Shown here: piece after piece, positions 36,001-51,000 of the stretch | Layout: each line of letters starts with the position of its first letter | How positions within the stretch are numbered: position 1 is the first letter of the stretch | From: Castor canadensis | Lineage: Eukaryota > Chordata > Mammalia > Rodentia > Castoridae | Assembly: GCF_047511655.1 (NCBI RefSeq) | Contig: NC_133393.1 | Span: 154,457,779 to 154,521,778, forward strand | DNA length: 64,000 nt | Direction: 5' to 3' | Notes under the pieces: generated by a model | The model's input: only the letters and a program-made list of their open reading frames with translations | Database searches by the model: none | Told to the model about the DNA's origin: nothing | Position numbers and translations under genes: made by a program

Positions 36001-39000
36001 CAATTCCTTACAGTGATCTCAGCTGTGCCACAAAACAAAACAGGGTGAGGGAGGGGAAGGCATTTTACTAACTTCTTGAAGTGAGCGCCCCTTCAGGCTG
36101 GAGGGGAGGTTTCCTTTCACCCCTGGCTGGTCCTGGCCGAGGCTAGGCTAGGTCGGAACGGGGCTGGTGCATGTTGCTCCAGCAGCCTGTTGGTTATGAG
36201 AAAGGCCCATGGGTCCTTTTCTCACCAGAGGGACTTGGGGGAAGGTACTGGTCCCAGTTCTGAAAGTGACTTGAGAGCTGGTAGTGTCCGGGGCACCTGC
36301 CCTCTGAGTCTGGTTCCTCACCATGAATGGAGTGTGCGCCCTGCCTAGCTGACATGTTTCACCTTTAGTAACTAGGACAATCCCATCACCCACCCTGGGA
36401 ATGGGGGACCCAGTACTTTCCTGGAACTCTTTTCCTTTTGGATCCTGTCACCTGCTGGAGTAAAAATGAACAAGTTTTCTACCTACATTGAAGTCTTGCT
36501 TCTCATTTTGGCTTAAAAATTCTCTCTGAACCCACTCACAGCCATTCCTGTCAGTCAGTGCTGCCTGTAGTCAAGCCAAGGGCAGAAACCCAATGCCTAG
36601 CCACCCAGGACTCAATAATTGAATACCTTTCTTACCACTCCCGGGGCCCCCCTCCTCTGCACCTCACTGCACCTCACTGTCATCATCCCTATTGTTCTAT
36701 TGGACCCTGAGGAGAAGAGAGGTCAGCTAGCATGTGCTGCTAAGGAGTCCAGGCAGCCTGACTCCAGATCACACTCCTAACCAGGACCTGAAATCTCCAT
36801 TTTCTCAAGTCCAGCTGCAGGGGTTGGGGGGACCTAGTTTTCTTCAGGAGGCTATAGGGGGAAGCAGCTTTAGGGACAGAGCTGGGGTTGCAGCTGTGCT
36901 TACTGTGTGGCCTCAGGGCCCTCCTGAGTCTCTTTACCTCCCCACAGAGCCTGCTAGAATCACATGAGATGGGTCACATGATCATTTGTTCATTCATTTG
37001 CTCACAGATGGTGATTGAGAGAGGCTTGGGGTAAAGTGCAGAGTGAGATACAGCCTGCTCGGTCCTCCTGGTGCTTAGTACAGAGTTAATCATTTGTGCT
37101 GAGTTCTGGGAACTTTAGAGAACAGAGAGACCCTGAAAAAGAAGACACTCTCTTGTGTGCATGCTCCTGTGTGTGTTAGGAGGAAAATGTGGCCACAGGA
37201 GAGGAGTGGCCCTGGGACCACCTGGCATGTAGAACTCTGTTCCAGCTTCCTAAGGCAGAGGATGTATTTCCTTTACAGAGAAGTGAAGGAAATCTGGGGG
37301 AGATGGGTCCTGGATTCCGGGTAGCCCTCGGAGCAGGGTGGACATCAAGGGTGAGGACAGCTCACGTGTGTGCTGGGGTCGATGCACGAGGTTGCTTCCT
37401 CTTCCTTCTCCCTGCCTCCTGACTGCCTCTCTACTTTAGACCCTTGCATTTTCTGTGACGGGTACTGGGGACATCCTCAAGAATGCATGTAAAGAGTATG
37501 AGTTCTCGTGTTGTGACAGGGCTGTTGTGGCGTGGGATCTGGAGTGTCCCCTAAATGCTCATGTGTTGAAAGCTCGGTCCCCAAGGCAGTGTAGGAGGGC
37601 TTTGGGGAAGGTGATTGGAGCCTGAGGGCTCTGGCCTCATCAGTGGATTAATTCATTGATGGCTTGTCACTTGAAAGGAGATTAGGAGTTGGTGGGAAGT
37701 TAGGAGGTGGGACCTGCCCCTGGGCAGAGTCTCCTGGGGACTCTGTCTTGTCCCTGGCTCCTTCCTCTCTTTCTCTCTCTCTCTTTGCTTCCTGGCCACC
37801 ATGAGGTGAGCAGCTTTGCTCTGCTACACGTCCCTGACGTGAGGTTTTGCCTCACCTCAGTCCCAATGTAAAGAGAACCAGCCAACCGGAGGCTGAAACC
37901 TCTGAACCCGTGAGCCAAAATAAATCCCTCCCCCTTTAAGTTGATTGCTCCCAGGTTTTTTGTCACAGCAGTGGAAATCCGACTAACACAAGGCCTGGAG
38001 CCATAAGAGCAGATGCTGGCTAGCCCTGCTTCCTCCTGAAGAGGCTAGGTGCCTAAAAGAGGGGCCAAAAGTGTGTCCTGGTCCTGGTTATGCAAGGGAT
38101 ACAGAGGCCCTGGGTCTACCTGGCTGGAGCCCTGCTGGCGACCCAGGCTCACTCACAGGGTCCAGGCTCTGGAAGGGTATGGGCTGAGTCTTGCTTGGTT
38201 CTGTTTGGTCAGACTTTCCTGCCAGGCTTTCATTGGTTGGCATCTCCTTGCATTTGTGTCTTCTCTGTTCCTTGCTTATAGGGCACTACCTCCCACCCCC
38301 AGCCCTGCTGCAACTGTAGAAAAGGTAGCTCCCTGCAGGGTGTGAGCTCAGGCCAGGAAGCAGTCCTCAGGATCCCATTCATAGTCTGACTCTGAGAGTT
38401 GGAACTCAAGCCCAGGAATCCCAGAGAACTGAGACTGGCTTTGGACCACAGTCCTGCCCCTTCCCAGCTACTCACCCAGCTTTGTCCGCTTCTGATTTTG
38501 CCAAATGTGGACATTAAAATAAAGAACAACCAGAAAACCCAACCTGTTGCCATCTGGGGCCCTCACCCTTGCATAGACGTAGAGGACATTTTTATGCCTC
38601 AAGCTCTGGAAGAAAGGCCACTGTCTCAGAAGAAAGGCAAGTACTTTCCATGTGATGGGCCTGGTTCTAGGAAGCTGCTTTGCTTTCTCCCTCATTTTGT
38701 GTCAGCCCAGGGTCCAGCCCTGCTGGGCCAAGTCCTCCATCCAGCTTACACACAGGGGAAACCAAGTCTGGGCTTGCTCTAGTGGTAAAGCCCTCAACCT
38801 TGGAGTTACAGCCAGACCCTGGGCCTTAGCGCCCCTGCGTCTCTCACTCCAACACTCCGCCCTTTAAACACTCTTTAGGACATTAGGTCCAAGTGACTCC
38901 TGGGCTGCTCAGGAATGTGATTGAGCATTGCCCAATCCCCTGCCAGGTTTGCAGCTAGCCAGGTGACACATTCTGGAAGCTTCCACCTGAAGAGTGGTAC

Positions 39001-42000
39001 AGAACCTCTCTAACTACCAGCCCCATATCCGTGGTCTTGGAAAGACCACGTGGCCATTTGCTTACTACACATCAACATCCTGGCCCTGCTTTCTGTTAAC
39101 CTACTGAGCCTCTGCATGCCTGAGAACATGCAGCGTGCCACTGGCATCTGTCATAATGACCACACTCCATGGTTGGCACCATAATCTTTCTGAAAGGTTT
39201 AATTCACCTGGAAGAAATTCAGTCTTAACTGCTGTCTCAGGTGACAAGTGGTGTCTGATGCTGCAAGCTAAGCCATCTGTCCACCTGCATACCAGCATTT
39301 TGGGCGGGTGTCTCTTTTCAGAAGGGGGTGCTGGCAGGTTGACGGTGTGTCAGCCTGGGGAGTGTTTGCAGTTACTACGACAATAGCTTTTCTGCTTGAT
39401 TTTCAAGATTCCGTTCTTTTCTGTGCGCAAGGTACTGACTACAGCACTCCCCATGGGTTATCTTACCTGCCCAGCCCTGCTGTACACGGGCAGCAGGGAG
39501 AGACGAGGCCCAGTGAGGATTAGTGACAGGGCAGCCAGTTCAAGGCTGGGCGGTGTTGGGTTTTTGTTTTGTGACAGGATCTCACTAGATTTCCTAGGTT
39601 GTTCTCAAACTCCTGGGCTCAGGCGAGCTTTCTGCCTCAGCCTCCCAAGTAGCTGGGATTCTGGGTGCAGCCATGGTGCCCACGAGGATGGACAAGTTTT
39701 ACCCCAGCGGTGTTGCCTTCCATTGGCATATTTGGTCAGCCATGTTTTGCAAGAGTATATGCTGAGCATTTGGCTTCGGGGATCTTACCAGATGACAGGA
39801 ATCAGGTTAATACTGTAGTCGATAGAAGTTTCTCCTCAGACCAAAAAAGGAAAGACGTGAGAGAAGATTCCAGAATTGGCCTGACGGCCCAGCCCAGCAA
39901 CAGGGCATTGAGGGGCAGGGAGTATAGGGTGGCCTTGGGTGGGCATCCAGTGTGGGATTTATCTGAAGTCATTTATGGGTCTTGGATCTGCTGGCAGGTG
40001 TCAGGGGCACAGTAGTGGTGATGACCATGTTCCTCTCCTAATGCAGCACTTGGGGATGCTTAGCTACAGTGGGTTCTGTGCAGGTTGTCTGATTTTACAC
40101 CTTCTGAAGGCCAGAGTGACTGGCACTGGCTGGCTGCTGTGGACCACTTGGAGACTCTTGGTAGCATGGGTTGCAGTGTTGGGTAGGGGCTCTATTGCCT
40201 CCAGTTCTCTTCTTGCTCCTGCCCCAGCCTGACAGTGAGTCCTGGAAGGGCACTGGGAAGGCAGTGAGAATGAGCAGGAGTGGGGCTGGGGGAGGAGAGG
40301 TGTCTCTGTGGGCCTCGGAGGTTCCCCAGTTCAGGATGCTGTTTTTAGACAATCACACAGTAGCCTGGCATCCCAGGTACATGAGCAAGGGAAAGGGCCG
40401 GGAGACTGGGCAGGTGTGTACATCAGGCTCTTCCTTGTCACCATCCTCCCCATTGGCCACTTCAGAGACCCCTGGGAAGGATGATCCCCAGGGTATTTTT
40501 TGTTTGTTTTTGTTTTTATAGGTCTTTAAAGTTGTTTTTATTCTGCATAGCTATAGTTTACCCAGTTATAGAATGTTTTAACTGTTCCCATTTGGAATCT
40601 CATAGCTTGCCATATAAGCCATTGTATTGGTCAAGAGCTGGTCGGTGGCTCACGCCTATAATCTGAGCTACTTGGGAGGCAGAGATCTACTGATCTACTG
40701 GATCAAGGTTCCAGTCTGGCCCAGACAGAAAGTTTGTGAGCGCTCATCTCAGCCAATGTTTGTATGCTGTGGGGTGCGCCAGTCATCCTGGCTGTGCAGG
40801 GATCACCACTAAATAGGAGAATCCTGGTGTATGCCCGCCTGGGCATAAAATGAAGACCCTATCTCAATGATAACTGATGCCAAAAGGGCTGGTGGAGTGG
40901 TTAACATGGTAGAGTGCCTGCCTAGCCAAAGGAAAAAAAAAAAAAGAAACATTTAAAAATACAATTGACCAAATTAATTCTTTACGGCATGAGTGCCTTA
41001 AAGCAGCATTGGCTGTAAAAGGCGAGTGAGGCATGAGCCAAAAAACATCCAGTTCCTTTCCTAAAGAAGAATGGGACAGAATGACCCACAAACACTAACT
41101 TTTTTGTGCGTATTTTTATTGTGGTAAAATATGCATCGTATAAAATTTACCCCCTTAACCAGTAAGTGTACAGTTTGGATTCCATAAGTCAATTCACACT
41201 GTTGAGAGCCATCACCACCATTTCTTTCCAGAAAGTTCTGATCTCCACAAACAGAAACTCCCTACCCAACCCCGAACCTGTTAAACACTAACTCCCTACC
41301 CTGGCCCCCAGCAACCACTGTTTTACTGTTGGTCTAAGAATTTGATTCCTTTAGGGACCACATTTGTACCCTTGTCCTGGTCCGCCAAACCTGTTTTCTT
41401 CATCTTACTTGATTTTTCATGACCTGAGTAAAGCTTGTGTATTGAAAAGGGGACAGCTCTTGCCTCCATGGTGGTGGTGCTTGCCTGTAACTGAAACCAG
41501 AGTTTTAGGCCCCAGTTCAAACTCCTGGGATTCCAATGTCAGGTCTGGTCACTTGTCCCTGCCAATGGAGACAGCAATGGTGAAGGACCAAGGAAGATTT
41601 GTTATGTGGCTCAGGACGGGAGAAGAGGCAAGGTAAGCACTTCAGCCCATCTTCAGGGTACAGACATAAGGTTTAGTTTTAAGTAGAGGAAGAATTAGAG
41701 CTGGAGGAGAAAGGTATGCATAATTAATCAGCTGACCTAAGTGAGGCCTGACTCATTCCACCGTGAGGGTTCAGGAGACGTCATCACTGTCATCATCGAG
41801 TAGAGCAATCTGGTTCCCAGATGGTGCTCACTCCAGCTCCAGGTGGTGACCCTCATTTGGGGTGGGGAGGTGGCTGTCATGCAAGGCTCTGCTATTCGAC
41901 GGGGATAATTTCAGTCCTTTGTCATAAAGATGTTATCCATCGGCTCTGTCCTTCCAAGGTGATTGATTGCAAAGTACCTGCAGAGCAAAGACAGATACGA

Positions 42001-45000
42001 AATGCAGGCAGCAAACGCAGGCAGCCATGCCAGGCCTTCCTCCCGCTGTCAGTGAATTTGTGGGCCCAAGTAAGGAGGCAGTGCTTTCCAGCAAAAGCAG
42101 TTTAAGTAATTGTTATATTATAATCACAACCCTCAAGAGGCTGAGGCAGCAGGATTGTGAGTTCAAGGCCAGCCTGAGCTGTGTAGCAAGGCTCTGTCTC
42201 AAAAAGATAAAAAGGGTGTATGAAAACATCAATTTACCTTTCTAATTGGACTTTGTCTTGGGAGAGACAGCAGGGTGGGATAGGCTTTTGTGTTCCAGCA
42301 TGCCTGGCCCTGCCCATTTCATGAAAATGCAGCCTCTCTGCTTACTCTACCAGAACTTTTCTTGTGTGGGACGTACACTTCGTCTGAAGACCAACCTGCT
42401 GCAGAGAGTGCCTTTGTTGGTGTGTTGAGTCGTGACACCAGGAAGTTGTCTAGGTTGTTTCCCTGTTCCCTTCCACCGCTCCTCTCCCTGTAGCCCATTT
42501 TCCTCAAAGTAGGGGCATCTGGTGCTGAGCCCATCTGGGCCCATATTCAGGGCTAAGGGGTGCCTGTTCTGGGATTTCTGGATCTTGCTGTGCTTCTAAG
42601 CAGCCCTGCACTTTTCCAGGTGGACCTCTGCATAGGGATCTTCTCTAGGGGCCACTCCTTCACCTCCTGGGATGACCCGTCTCTGGGCAGAGCATCTCAC
42701 CTGGGAAGCCCCTGCATTTTAAGGGCACTTGTGCCCCTCAGCCCCCTAGCTCTGTGTAATAACGCTTTGTGAGCTTCAGTGTGTGTGCTGGACACTTGCA
42801 AGTGCTGTGGGGGCGGTGAGAAGAGAAAACACCACCCCTGGCCGTGAAAGAGGTCTAATGCTTCAGAAGCTGCCAGAACCCAGTTGGGGAACTCAGCTGG
42901 GGAACAGGAAAGCATCAGGGTCTTTGTGTGGTCTGAGTGCTGGGCAGTTTTGGGTGGGTGCGACGTGGCATTGGTAAGGACAGGGACACTGTAGCATTTA
43001 TGCTCACATCCCTTGGTGACTTGACTCCATTTAGCTTCTGTTCCTACTTCTGTTTGAAATCCAAGTTCTGAAGAATCCTAGATGTGACATTTTGGTGGCA
43101 AGGCACTTAAAGTATGCATTGCAAAAGGCAGCAGTGACTGGGGAAGGGAGAGGTGGAAGTAAGAAGCCTTCTGTGTACCAGGCAGCATAATAACCCTGTG
43201 GTTTGGTGATGCAAACCCCAAGATGGGAGCCTGAGACTCAGCCAGCTGTAAGAATGTGCTTGGGAGGAGAGGACCAGGGCTCAGATCCAAGTCACCCATG
43301 CCCAGCTTCCTCTACTCCCCTCACTGCAGTGTCACCTGGAGCCACCTGCAGCCCTTCCAGACCAACATTGGCCCTCATGGGCCCTCTTACCTTGGGCTGC
43401 AGCTCCTAGCATGTCCTCAGGCAGATACCTCAGCCTAGATCAGAAGGAGCCTGAGAGCTTGGGTCAATCAGCCTGGATCCAGCTGGCCAAGGTCCTCCCT
43501 GGAAACATAGGCAGGGAGACTCTTGGTCCCTGCCCTCTGTGTGGAGTAAGAGTCAGAAAATGTTCCTGACCTGGCTCTTCTCCTTCCGGGGCTCTGGCTA
43601 AAGCAAATCATGATTTTGGTAATACAGATTTACAAGCGATGTCCCACCAGAGCTGTTTGTTACAGTGAATAATTGGAAGTGACCTGTATCCCTAGGCAAA
43701 GAAAGTGGGGGCTGAGTGCTTCTTAATCGTGTGACTGACATCGCACACACCGTGTGCCAAAATCAGGATAGCAGGAAGAATTTCAGAGCTTGAGGGGGCA
43801 GAGGCTGGTGAATGGATGGGGCCTTGTCTGCAGGGCCACTCGTGATCAGGGCCATGCAATTGGGGAACAGTGGTGTCCTCCCTGGGTCCTCTCCCCACCT
43901 CTCTGTCTCATCACTGTCCAGCCCAGCTGTGGTTCCTGCCAAGCTTTTCCTGGTGTCTGAGTAGTAAGCTGTCCCCTGGCTGATGAGACAATTCAAGCTC
44001 TAGGAGAGTGGGCCAGCCCTGGGCAACTTCAGCTGATCCCCTTGGACGCAGCTCCCAGACAGTTCTGTTTTGTGAGTTCCAGCCCTGGAACTCACTGCTC
44101 AGAACATTTGAACTACATTCCAGGGACATTCCAAGTTTCCAGGCTGACCAAAGGGCTTAACATCTAATTGTCCTGCTGAGAATAAGGTTCAGAGTCCCAT
44201 GACCTCCCACAGCAGTCGTTTCCAAACACATTGGATTCCTTTCTGTAGCTCAGGGCGCAAAGCTCCCGCCCTACAGAGTGGCCACGGGCCACTTGCTCAC
44301 CTGCATTTGCCCTTCTGAATCTGGGGTGGGGAGGGGCTGCGGCTCTTCTCTGGAGGATTCCACACCCCAGGACCAGCCATGGCTCCCCCTTCTCGTGGGC
44401 TAGTTCCTGTTTATCATCTAACACATAATCCAGCCACTGTTTATGGAGTGCTTAGTATGTGTTTGGAAATTCTTACACCTTGTCCACCTCCTCACCAGCT
44501 CTGCGGGGGTCTTGTGAGCCCCATCTTACTGATGAGGAAGCTGCGACTTGGGTGAAGTGTCTTGGCCAGGGTCACAGAGAGAAGGTGCTGGAGCTGGTAC
44601 TGGAGTCCGGGTCTGCTTGACTCCTAAGCTTCTGCTGTTTCTACTCAACTTTGTGTACTGGCTTTTTTTTTTTTTTTTTTTGTGGGCCTCATGCGTGCCA
44701 GGCAAGCACTGTACCTCTTGAGCCTCCCTACCAGCCCTTTTATGCTTTAGTTATTCAGACCATGGTCCTCCTCCCTATGCCTCCCACACATATCTGGGAC
44801 CACAAGTGCCACCAGCTTTTGGGCCGAGGTTTGAGAGGACAAGACACTAACCCCACTCAGGACCTCTGTGGTTGGACGGGTGAGGCAGACAGACAGAACA
44901 TTAGATTGGCGAGATTGGTGCTGGACATAGTGTGGTGAGGTAGGAACACAGGCTGCTGGGGGAGGTGGCCACCAGGGAGGGGAGGGGCCGGGACTGATGA

Positions 45001-48000
45001 GGGGCTTGGAAAAGACTTGAGGTTGAGGCTGCAGACAGGGGCTGAGGAGCTGGACTGAGGGGTGAAGTGGCACTGGTTAGGGTGTGGGGATGCCCTGCAT
45101 GGGGAGAGCAGACTTGGTGTTAGGCCACTGGGTCAGTCATGTCACCATAACCTAGAGGCTGAGCCGCAGTCTCTTATCTAGAACAGATAAGATCCTGCAT
45201 TTTGTGAATTACCTTCTTAAAAAATCAGTTAAAGCAAGCATAAAGGAATGAGTGAGTGACAGAATGGAGGGGTGGGAGTACTTACGGTCATCCCCGTGAG
45301 AATGTGCCTCTCGCTCATGTCAACTTTCACTCTTTGATGCTGAGAAGCCTGGGGCTCTGGATGATGTGATCTGAGCTCCAGCCCATAATAAATTTTCTGT
45401 GATCACCAAACAGCATCATCGCGGACTGTGGAGAGAGGACAGTAAAATGGGGATGGGCTGAGGGAACTGAGTCACAGCAGACCGGCAGGCCCTGTGGTAG
45501 GACAGACTATCACCTTTAGCCATCCTGGAGACTGCAGGAGTGGGATGGGCACCTCTTGCACTGCAGAAAGCATCTCAGAGTTGCCTAGAAGCCTTAGGGA
45601 AAAGGGAAAGCCCTAAAGTAGTCATTGGAAGATTTGGTTCAAGGCAAAGTCCCCCCACTTTCCTGGCCACATGAAATAGCCCAGCCTTACCTCAGCTCAT
45701 CTGTGAACTGACCACACCCATCAGGAATGGTTCAGGAAGGTTATTCCCTTCTCTTTCTGAGGGGTGGTTTAGGAAGCCTCTGCTTCACCCAAGAGCAAGC
45801 CTCCCTGTAAGGCCACGCTGAGGGCCACAAACAATGCTGCCAAGTCTGAAGGGACTTACCCACGGGGCACTGGAGAGCCATCAGTCAGTGAGCACGTTGT
45901 TTCTCAAAGCCAGTTCTCCTAGGGCGGAGAGGTGACCTTCTGTCCCAGCTGCTCAGGCTGTTGGTGCTGCTGCTTCTTGGCCTGCAAGCCCCTTACGCTG
46001 AGAGCTAGGTGTGTGGCAACTTGGGACCTGCTGTGCCTCCCTGGGACATGGTGGGGTTTTCCCCTTCCCATGAGCCGTGGGGTGCAGCCTGAAGTGAGGC
46101 CACGGGCCTAGGCTCTCAGGGTCTGGCCCAGTTGTTCAGTGACATGGCCATACTCTGCCTAGCCAGCGCCACCCTTGCCTACCTCCTGTGGCCTCCATTT
46201 CTGCAGAAGAGGGCCTGTGGCACTAAGGGCAGAAGCCATCACCAGCCTTGTATTCTGAGGCCTGAAGCCCTCTGATAAGTTTCTACACAGACCAGGGAGA
46301 GCTGGATATGGGTCCCAGGTGCTAGTCCAGATGTGGGCCACAACACCCTACCAGCCTTTGCCTTTTGAGACCCCCATTTCCAGTCTCCGTCCTGGAGGAG
46401 CCAGGCTGATGTGCCCTGGTCACTCCCTGGCCTCCGGGCTGGCTGGTGCCTGGCTGTGCCTCTGTAGACCCCACCTTGCTTGTCCCCTGGGTAGTGTAGG
46501 TAGGAATGTTACCACTGTGCTTTGGTCTTGGTGCTGAGCTGGCCTGTCAGAGCTGGGCTCAGGCCTTTCTGGGAGGACTGGGGCACGTGCTCTCAGTCAG
46601 GAGCCAGCAGAATTGTCAGTGCTGGTTTGCAAAGTGACTGAAGGATGTATGGTTTGTGTTCACTGGTCTGATGTTCTAGTCAGGGCCCTAAGAAGCAGAT
46701 GTCCCAAGGGTGTGGCTGTTGGGGACACATGCACAATGAGTGTTGAGTGCCATCAACTTGTTCTCTTCTCCTGCAGTGGATGCAGATGTCTCCTTGGAAG
46801 CTTGCTGTGTAGACGGAAGTCAAATGGCCACTCAGCACAAGGACTGCTCACTGCCTTACACCTCGGAATCCAGAGAATGCAGGTATGTCTGTCAGTGGCC
46901 ACTGTGTGGCCAGAACATATTCCTTTAAAGGAAGATGGGAGAGGAATGGACAGTGTGACCCTGGGCGAGGCTGGGCACACCCAGACCCACTCCCTCCATC
47001 TCCTGTTCCTTCCTGTGCTCTCCCAAGGTCCTGGAACAGGACTCAGCTCACTGTTCTGGGCCACCCTGTGCTTGTCAGGGCATCTGTCCCCTTCACTGGG
47101 CTGGAAATAAGATCTGGGTTTGTAGTTCTGTCTGCCCCAGCTGGGCGGCTGTGGACAAGTTAGCCTCCTCCTAAGAACAAGAGGCTGGTTGTGGGGCTCA
47201 GATGAGATCATGTGCCTGCAGATGCTTTGCAGGTAGACCACCTACAGACCCTGAAAACTCAGATGAGCCAGGTCCATAAACAGGAACCCCCCAGATGGTG
47301 GTTCACCTGACATAATGGCCAGCATCTGGATTGACTCTTCTGTCTCTAAATTGACTTAAGCACCCCAGCATCACCTTAGAATAGATGATGACAGTAGGCA
47401 ATGATGAGCATCATAAAATAATAGAAAGCTTTGTGAGCCTTGTACCACGCACTGTGCATTCGACACCACGATTTTATTTCACTTGTTGAGTGATCCTGCT
47501 TTATAGATGAAGAAACTGGGCTTTCCCCATTTGCAGAGCTGCTGGGCAGTGATTTGACCCCAGGATTTGAACCCATACCTGCCAGCCAGGGAGCAGAAGT
47601 CAGGGGGTGAGGGTAGGAAAGCATCCCAGCATTCTACCCCTCTACTTGGCACTGCGGACACTGAGTGGGGACAGCTGTCAGCGAGGTGGTGCCGGGAAGT
47701 TTCTTCTGCCTTACACGTAGGTTTGCATTTGGCCTTGAGCAGCAAAACCGCCTGCCAGCGGTGACAGTGAATTCTGACTGAGGAAACTCTTAGAGTCAAA
47801 AGCATTGTTGAGCAAGCAAAGGAAGAGAAAACAGGAAACCCGGATTGTCTGGGTTGACCGGAAGGCTACACAGTCAGGACTGTGGAGCATCCGACGAGTG
47901 TGAGCTGTGATTTTTGGCTCGTGGTACAGCTTAGCGCTGCAAATGTCGAGGAGCTGCGGGCAGCTCTGTGGTGAGGGCAGGCCGTTTGTACCGAGCATTC

Positions 48001-51000
48001 TGTTTACAGACCACAATGGTGAGAGGCAGCCTGGCCCCAGGAAGGACAAGGGCTTGGGAGGTGGGACCTGAGCCATCTTGGGTCCTCAGTTTCCCCCAGT
48101 GTGCAATGGGGACCATGATACTTCCCTTTCAGAGCTGCTAAAGTGACAGTCGATGGTGTACAGAACCAGCAGCATGAAGCCACACACCGGAGTGTGTCAG
48201 TCTGCTTGGCCTGCCAAAACAATACCACACACTGGGCAGGGAGGCTCAGATAGCAGAAATGTGTCTCCTCACCGTTCTAGAGGCTTGACCAAGGGCAGGT
48301 GTGTAGGGCTGGCCTCTCTTGAAGCCTTTCTCCATGACTGTTGGATACCACCTTCTCTCTGTGTCCCGACATGATTGTCCCTCCGTGTGTATCTCTGTTC
48401 CAATTCTCTCTTCTTACATACATACCAGTCTTAAATAATAAATAAATACCTGACCTCATTGTACCCTAGTGTCCTCTTTAAAGACCCTGTTTCCAAATAC
48501 AGTTACACACTGAGGTCCTAGAGGGGGACAGAGTACAGCCAGTGTTACGAAAACTTGTTGAAATTAACAACATAGAAAGTGAGGGCTGAATGCTGGGCGC
48601 TGGTGGCTCACGCCTGTATACTAGCTACTCAGGAGGCAGAGATCAGGAGGATCATGGTTCAAAGCCAGCTGGGGCAAATAGTTCGCAAGACCCAATCTCG
48701 AAAAAAACCCATCACTAAAAAAAGGGTTGGTAAGGTAGCTCAAGATGTAGGCTCTGAGTTCAAACCCCAATACCACAAAAAAAAAAAAAAAAAAAAGAAA
48801 GTGAGGGATGGGCTTATTGACCCCCAGTGTGCAGATGGAGAAACTGAGGCCACAGATTTAGTGGCAATCTGGGTGCTGCTTGTGAATTTGAATTTTAGTT
48901 CCTACTGCCTTCATTCATGACTTCTACTAAATGTGTTTGATGGGTTTTGGCGTTATCTTTGATCACAGCGGGTCCCAGAGACTTGAAAATACTTTCTTAT
49001 CTGTTATTATACTAGGCATTTGTTTTCCAAGGAGCGTCTTCTGTCTTTATGGGAGATGTGGCCGCAAGTCCAGGCTCCTGTTTGATCTGCTGTGTGTTTC
49101 TGATGGTACTTGCTTCATCATGTGGGCTTTACGAAATTCTGGCTGGACCCTGTGAGTCAACAAATGGAGTGGCTGGCCCTTTGTTTCCTTCACTGAAGTC
49201 TACGGAGGCCAGTTTGCTTGATCTAGTGAATCCCAGGCAGGAGACTGAGCCCATGTCCAAGGCCTCAGCAAGTTAACCACTGAGCTGACTGACACTAACC
49301 ATGGTCCTGCCCTGTTGCCCCAGGGTGCTGTCCCCTACCTCTGTCCCTGCCGTGCACATTTCCCTTTGGCCCGGTTCACATCAAGGTCTGAGCCTCACAA
49401 TCTGCAAAAGACCAGAACTGAGCCTGTCCTGTGCTCCAGGTGAGATGGCGCTATATGAGAATTTCACAGGCAGGCATGGAGTGCCAATGTGGGATTCCAA
49501 GGTGACCAGGACCTCTTGCAGCACTTCCCCACCCCACACACTATAAGTCTGAGCCCCACAGTCAGAGCTGAGGATGAGGGAAGAGTGGGACCTGCTGGAG
49601 CAGGACCAGCAGAACTCTGGTGCCTGGTGATAGGGATTCTTATAAAGTCACTGTTGATCATTTTTGATGAAGGCAGGAAGAGAGAGCAGATCAGAAGTCC
49701 AATCTAACTTCCAAGAATCCTCTTCCTAGTGATGTTTACAAAATATAAGAGGTAGCTGGGCACCAGTGGCTCATGTCTATAATCCTAGCTACTTGGGAGG
49801 CAGAGATCAGGAGAATTGTGGCTTGAAGCCAGCCAGGGCAAATGGTTTGAGAGATCCTATCTCGGAAGAAACTTCACAAAAAAGAACTGGTGGAGTGGCT
49901 CAAGCAATAGAGCACCTGCCTGGGCAAGCGTGAGGCCCTAAGTTCAAACCCCAGTACAGCCAAAAAAAAATACAAGAGACAAGGACTGCTGACTACTCAA
50001 ATGGTCTGTCCTTTTAGTGTCACTTTCCTCCTTTGAAGTGACATTCTGTGAGGCCCAGCCAAGGTAACACTCTAAGTTCACTTGACCAGTCTTTATTCAT
50101 GCCTAAGAAACTCAGGAATAAAAGGCTGGGTGTGGCTTAGTGATATAGGGCTTGCCTAGCATATTTGAGGCCATGGGTTCAATCCCCAACACTGGAAAAA
50201 GAAGAGTAAAGCTCAGAGAGAGGAGGGATGAAATAGAAGGGCAGGCAGAGCCCCAGGCTGAGCCCTCCTGAGGAGGAATTGGGGATGGGAGACAACCTAC
50301 AGTTCTGCAGGGGCCCAAAGGAGGTGGGGTCCTTTTGCAAGGACCATAGGGTGGAACCGACCCCTCCCTGCAAACGTGGGCTCCAGCTGAGCAGGGATTA
50401 AGCTCCTGGAGATTGCTTCACCATGTGGGGTGGTCAGGCAATAGCAGCTCTGATGTCTCCCTGCATTCTGGGCCCTGCCTCAGGATCTAAATCCAAATTT
50501 ACCCGCAACCTTGGATCAGATTATACACCCGTGAGCCCTCAGCCTACTTCTGAGTAACTAGGATGCACAGAGCCAAAGCCTGCGGCAGGGTCTGAGCTGT
50601 TGTTTCCTGACAGCCCTCTGAGCCCCTCCTGTGTTTATTTCTTCAGTGAGGTTGAGGCACTGATGTGAGTGAGCTGGGGCTGAATCAGGGAACAAAATAG
50701 AGCCCCTGGCCTTGATGAGTGAATGCAGACCACAGATAAAATAAATCAGTGTTGTGATTTGTAAGAAGACAATATGGGCCATAGGGGGAGGGCCCAGAGA
50801 GAGTAGGGTCTTCTTGTCAGGGTGGGTTTACATGTTAGAACTGTTGGGGGTGCCTCGCTGATAAGGGCCATCTGAGCCAGACCCTGAAGGAGGACAGAGA
50901 GTGAGCAGTGAGGAAGGGGAAAAGAGCATCCAGGCAGAGGGGACAGCCGGCTTGGAGACTTAGAGGTGAGGCTGTGCAGATTGGCCAGGCAGTAGTGAGG

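Larger units (their letters stand above)
33004..46776 (+). other. FBLN1: FBLN1 intron 1
   Basis: This 13.8-kb intron has donor gtaggg and acceptor ctgcag. It begins in the CpG island and then holds MIR fragments, a MaLR-type LTR (37515-37990), B1/ID SINEs and an antisense L1M piece. I found no other exon, nested gene or conserved RNA in it. The stretches 33430-34300, 34410-35300, 35960-37500, 38000-39530, 42250-44420 and 45080-46770 show no repeat or gene I recognise. Confidence 0.85.
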
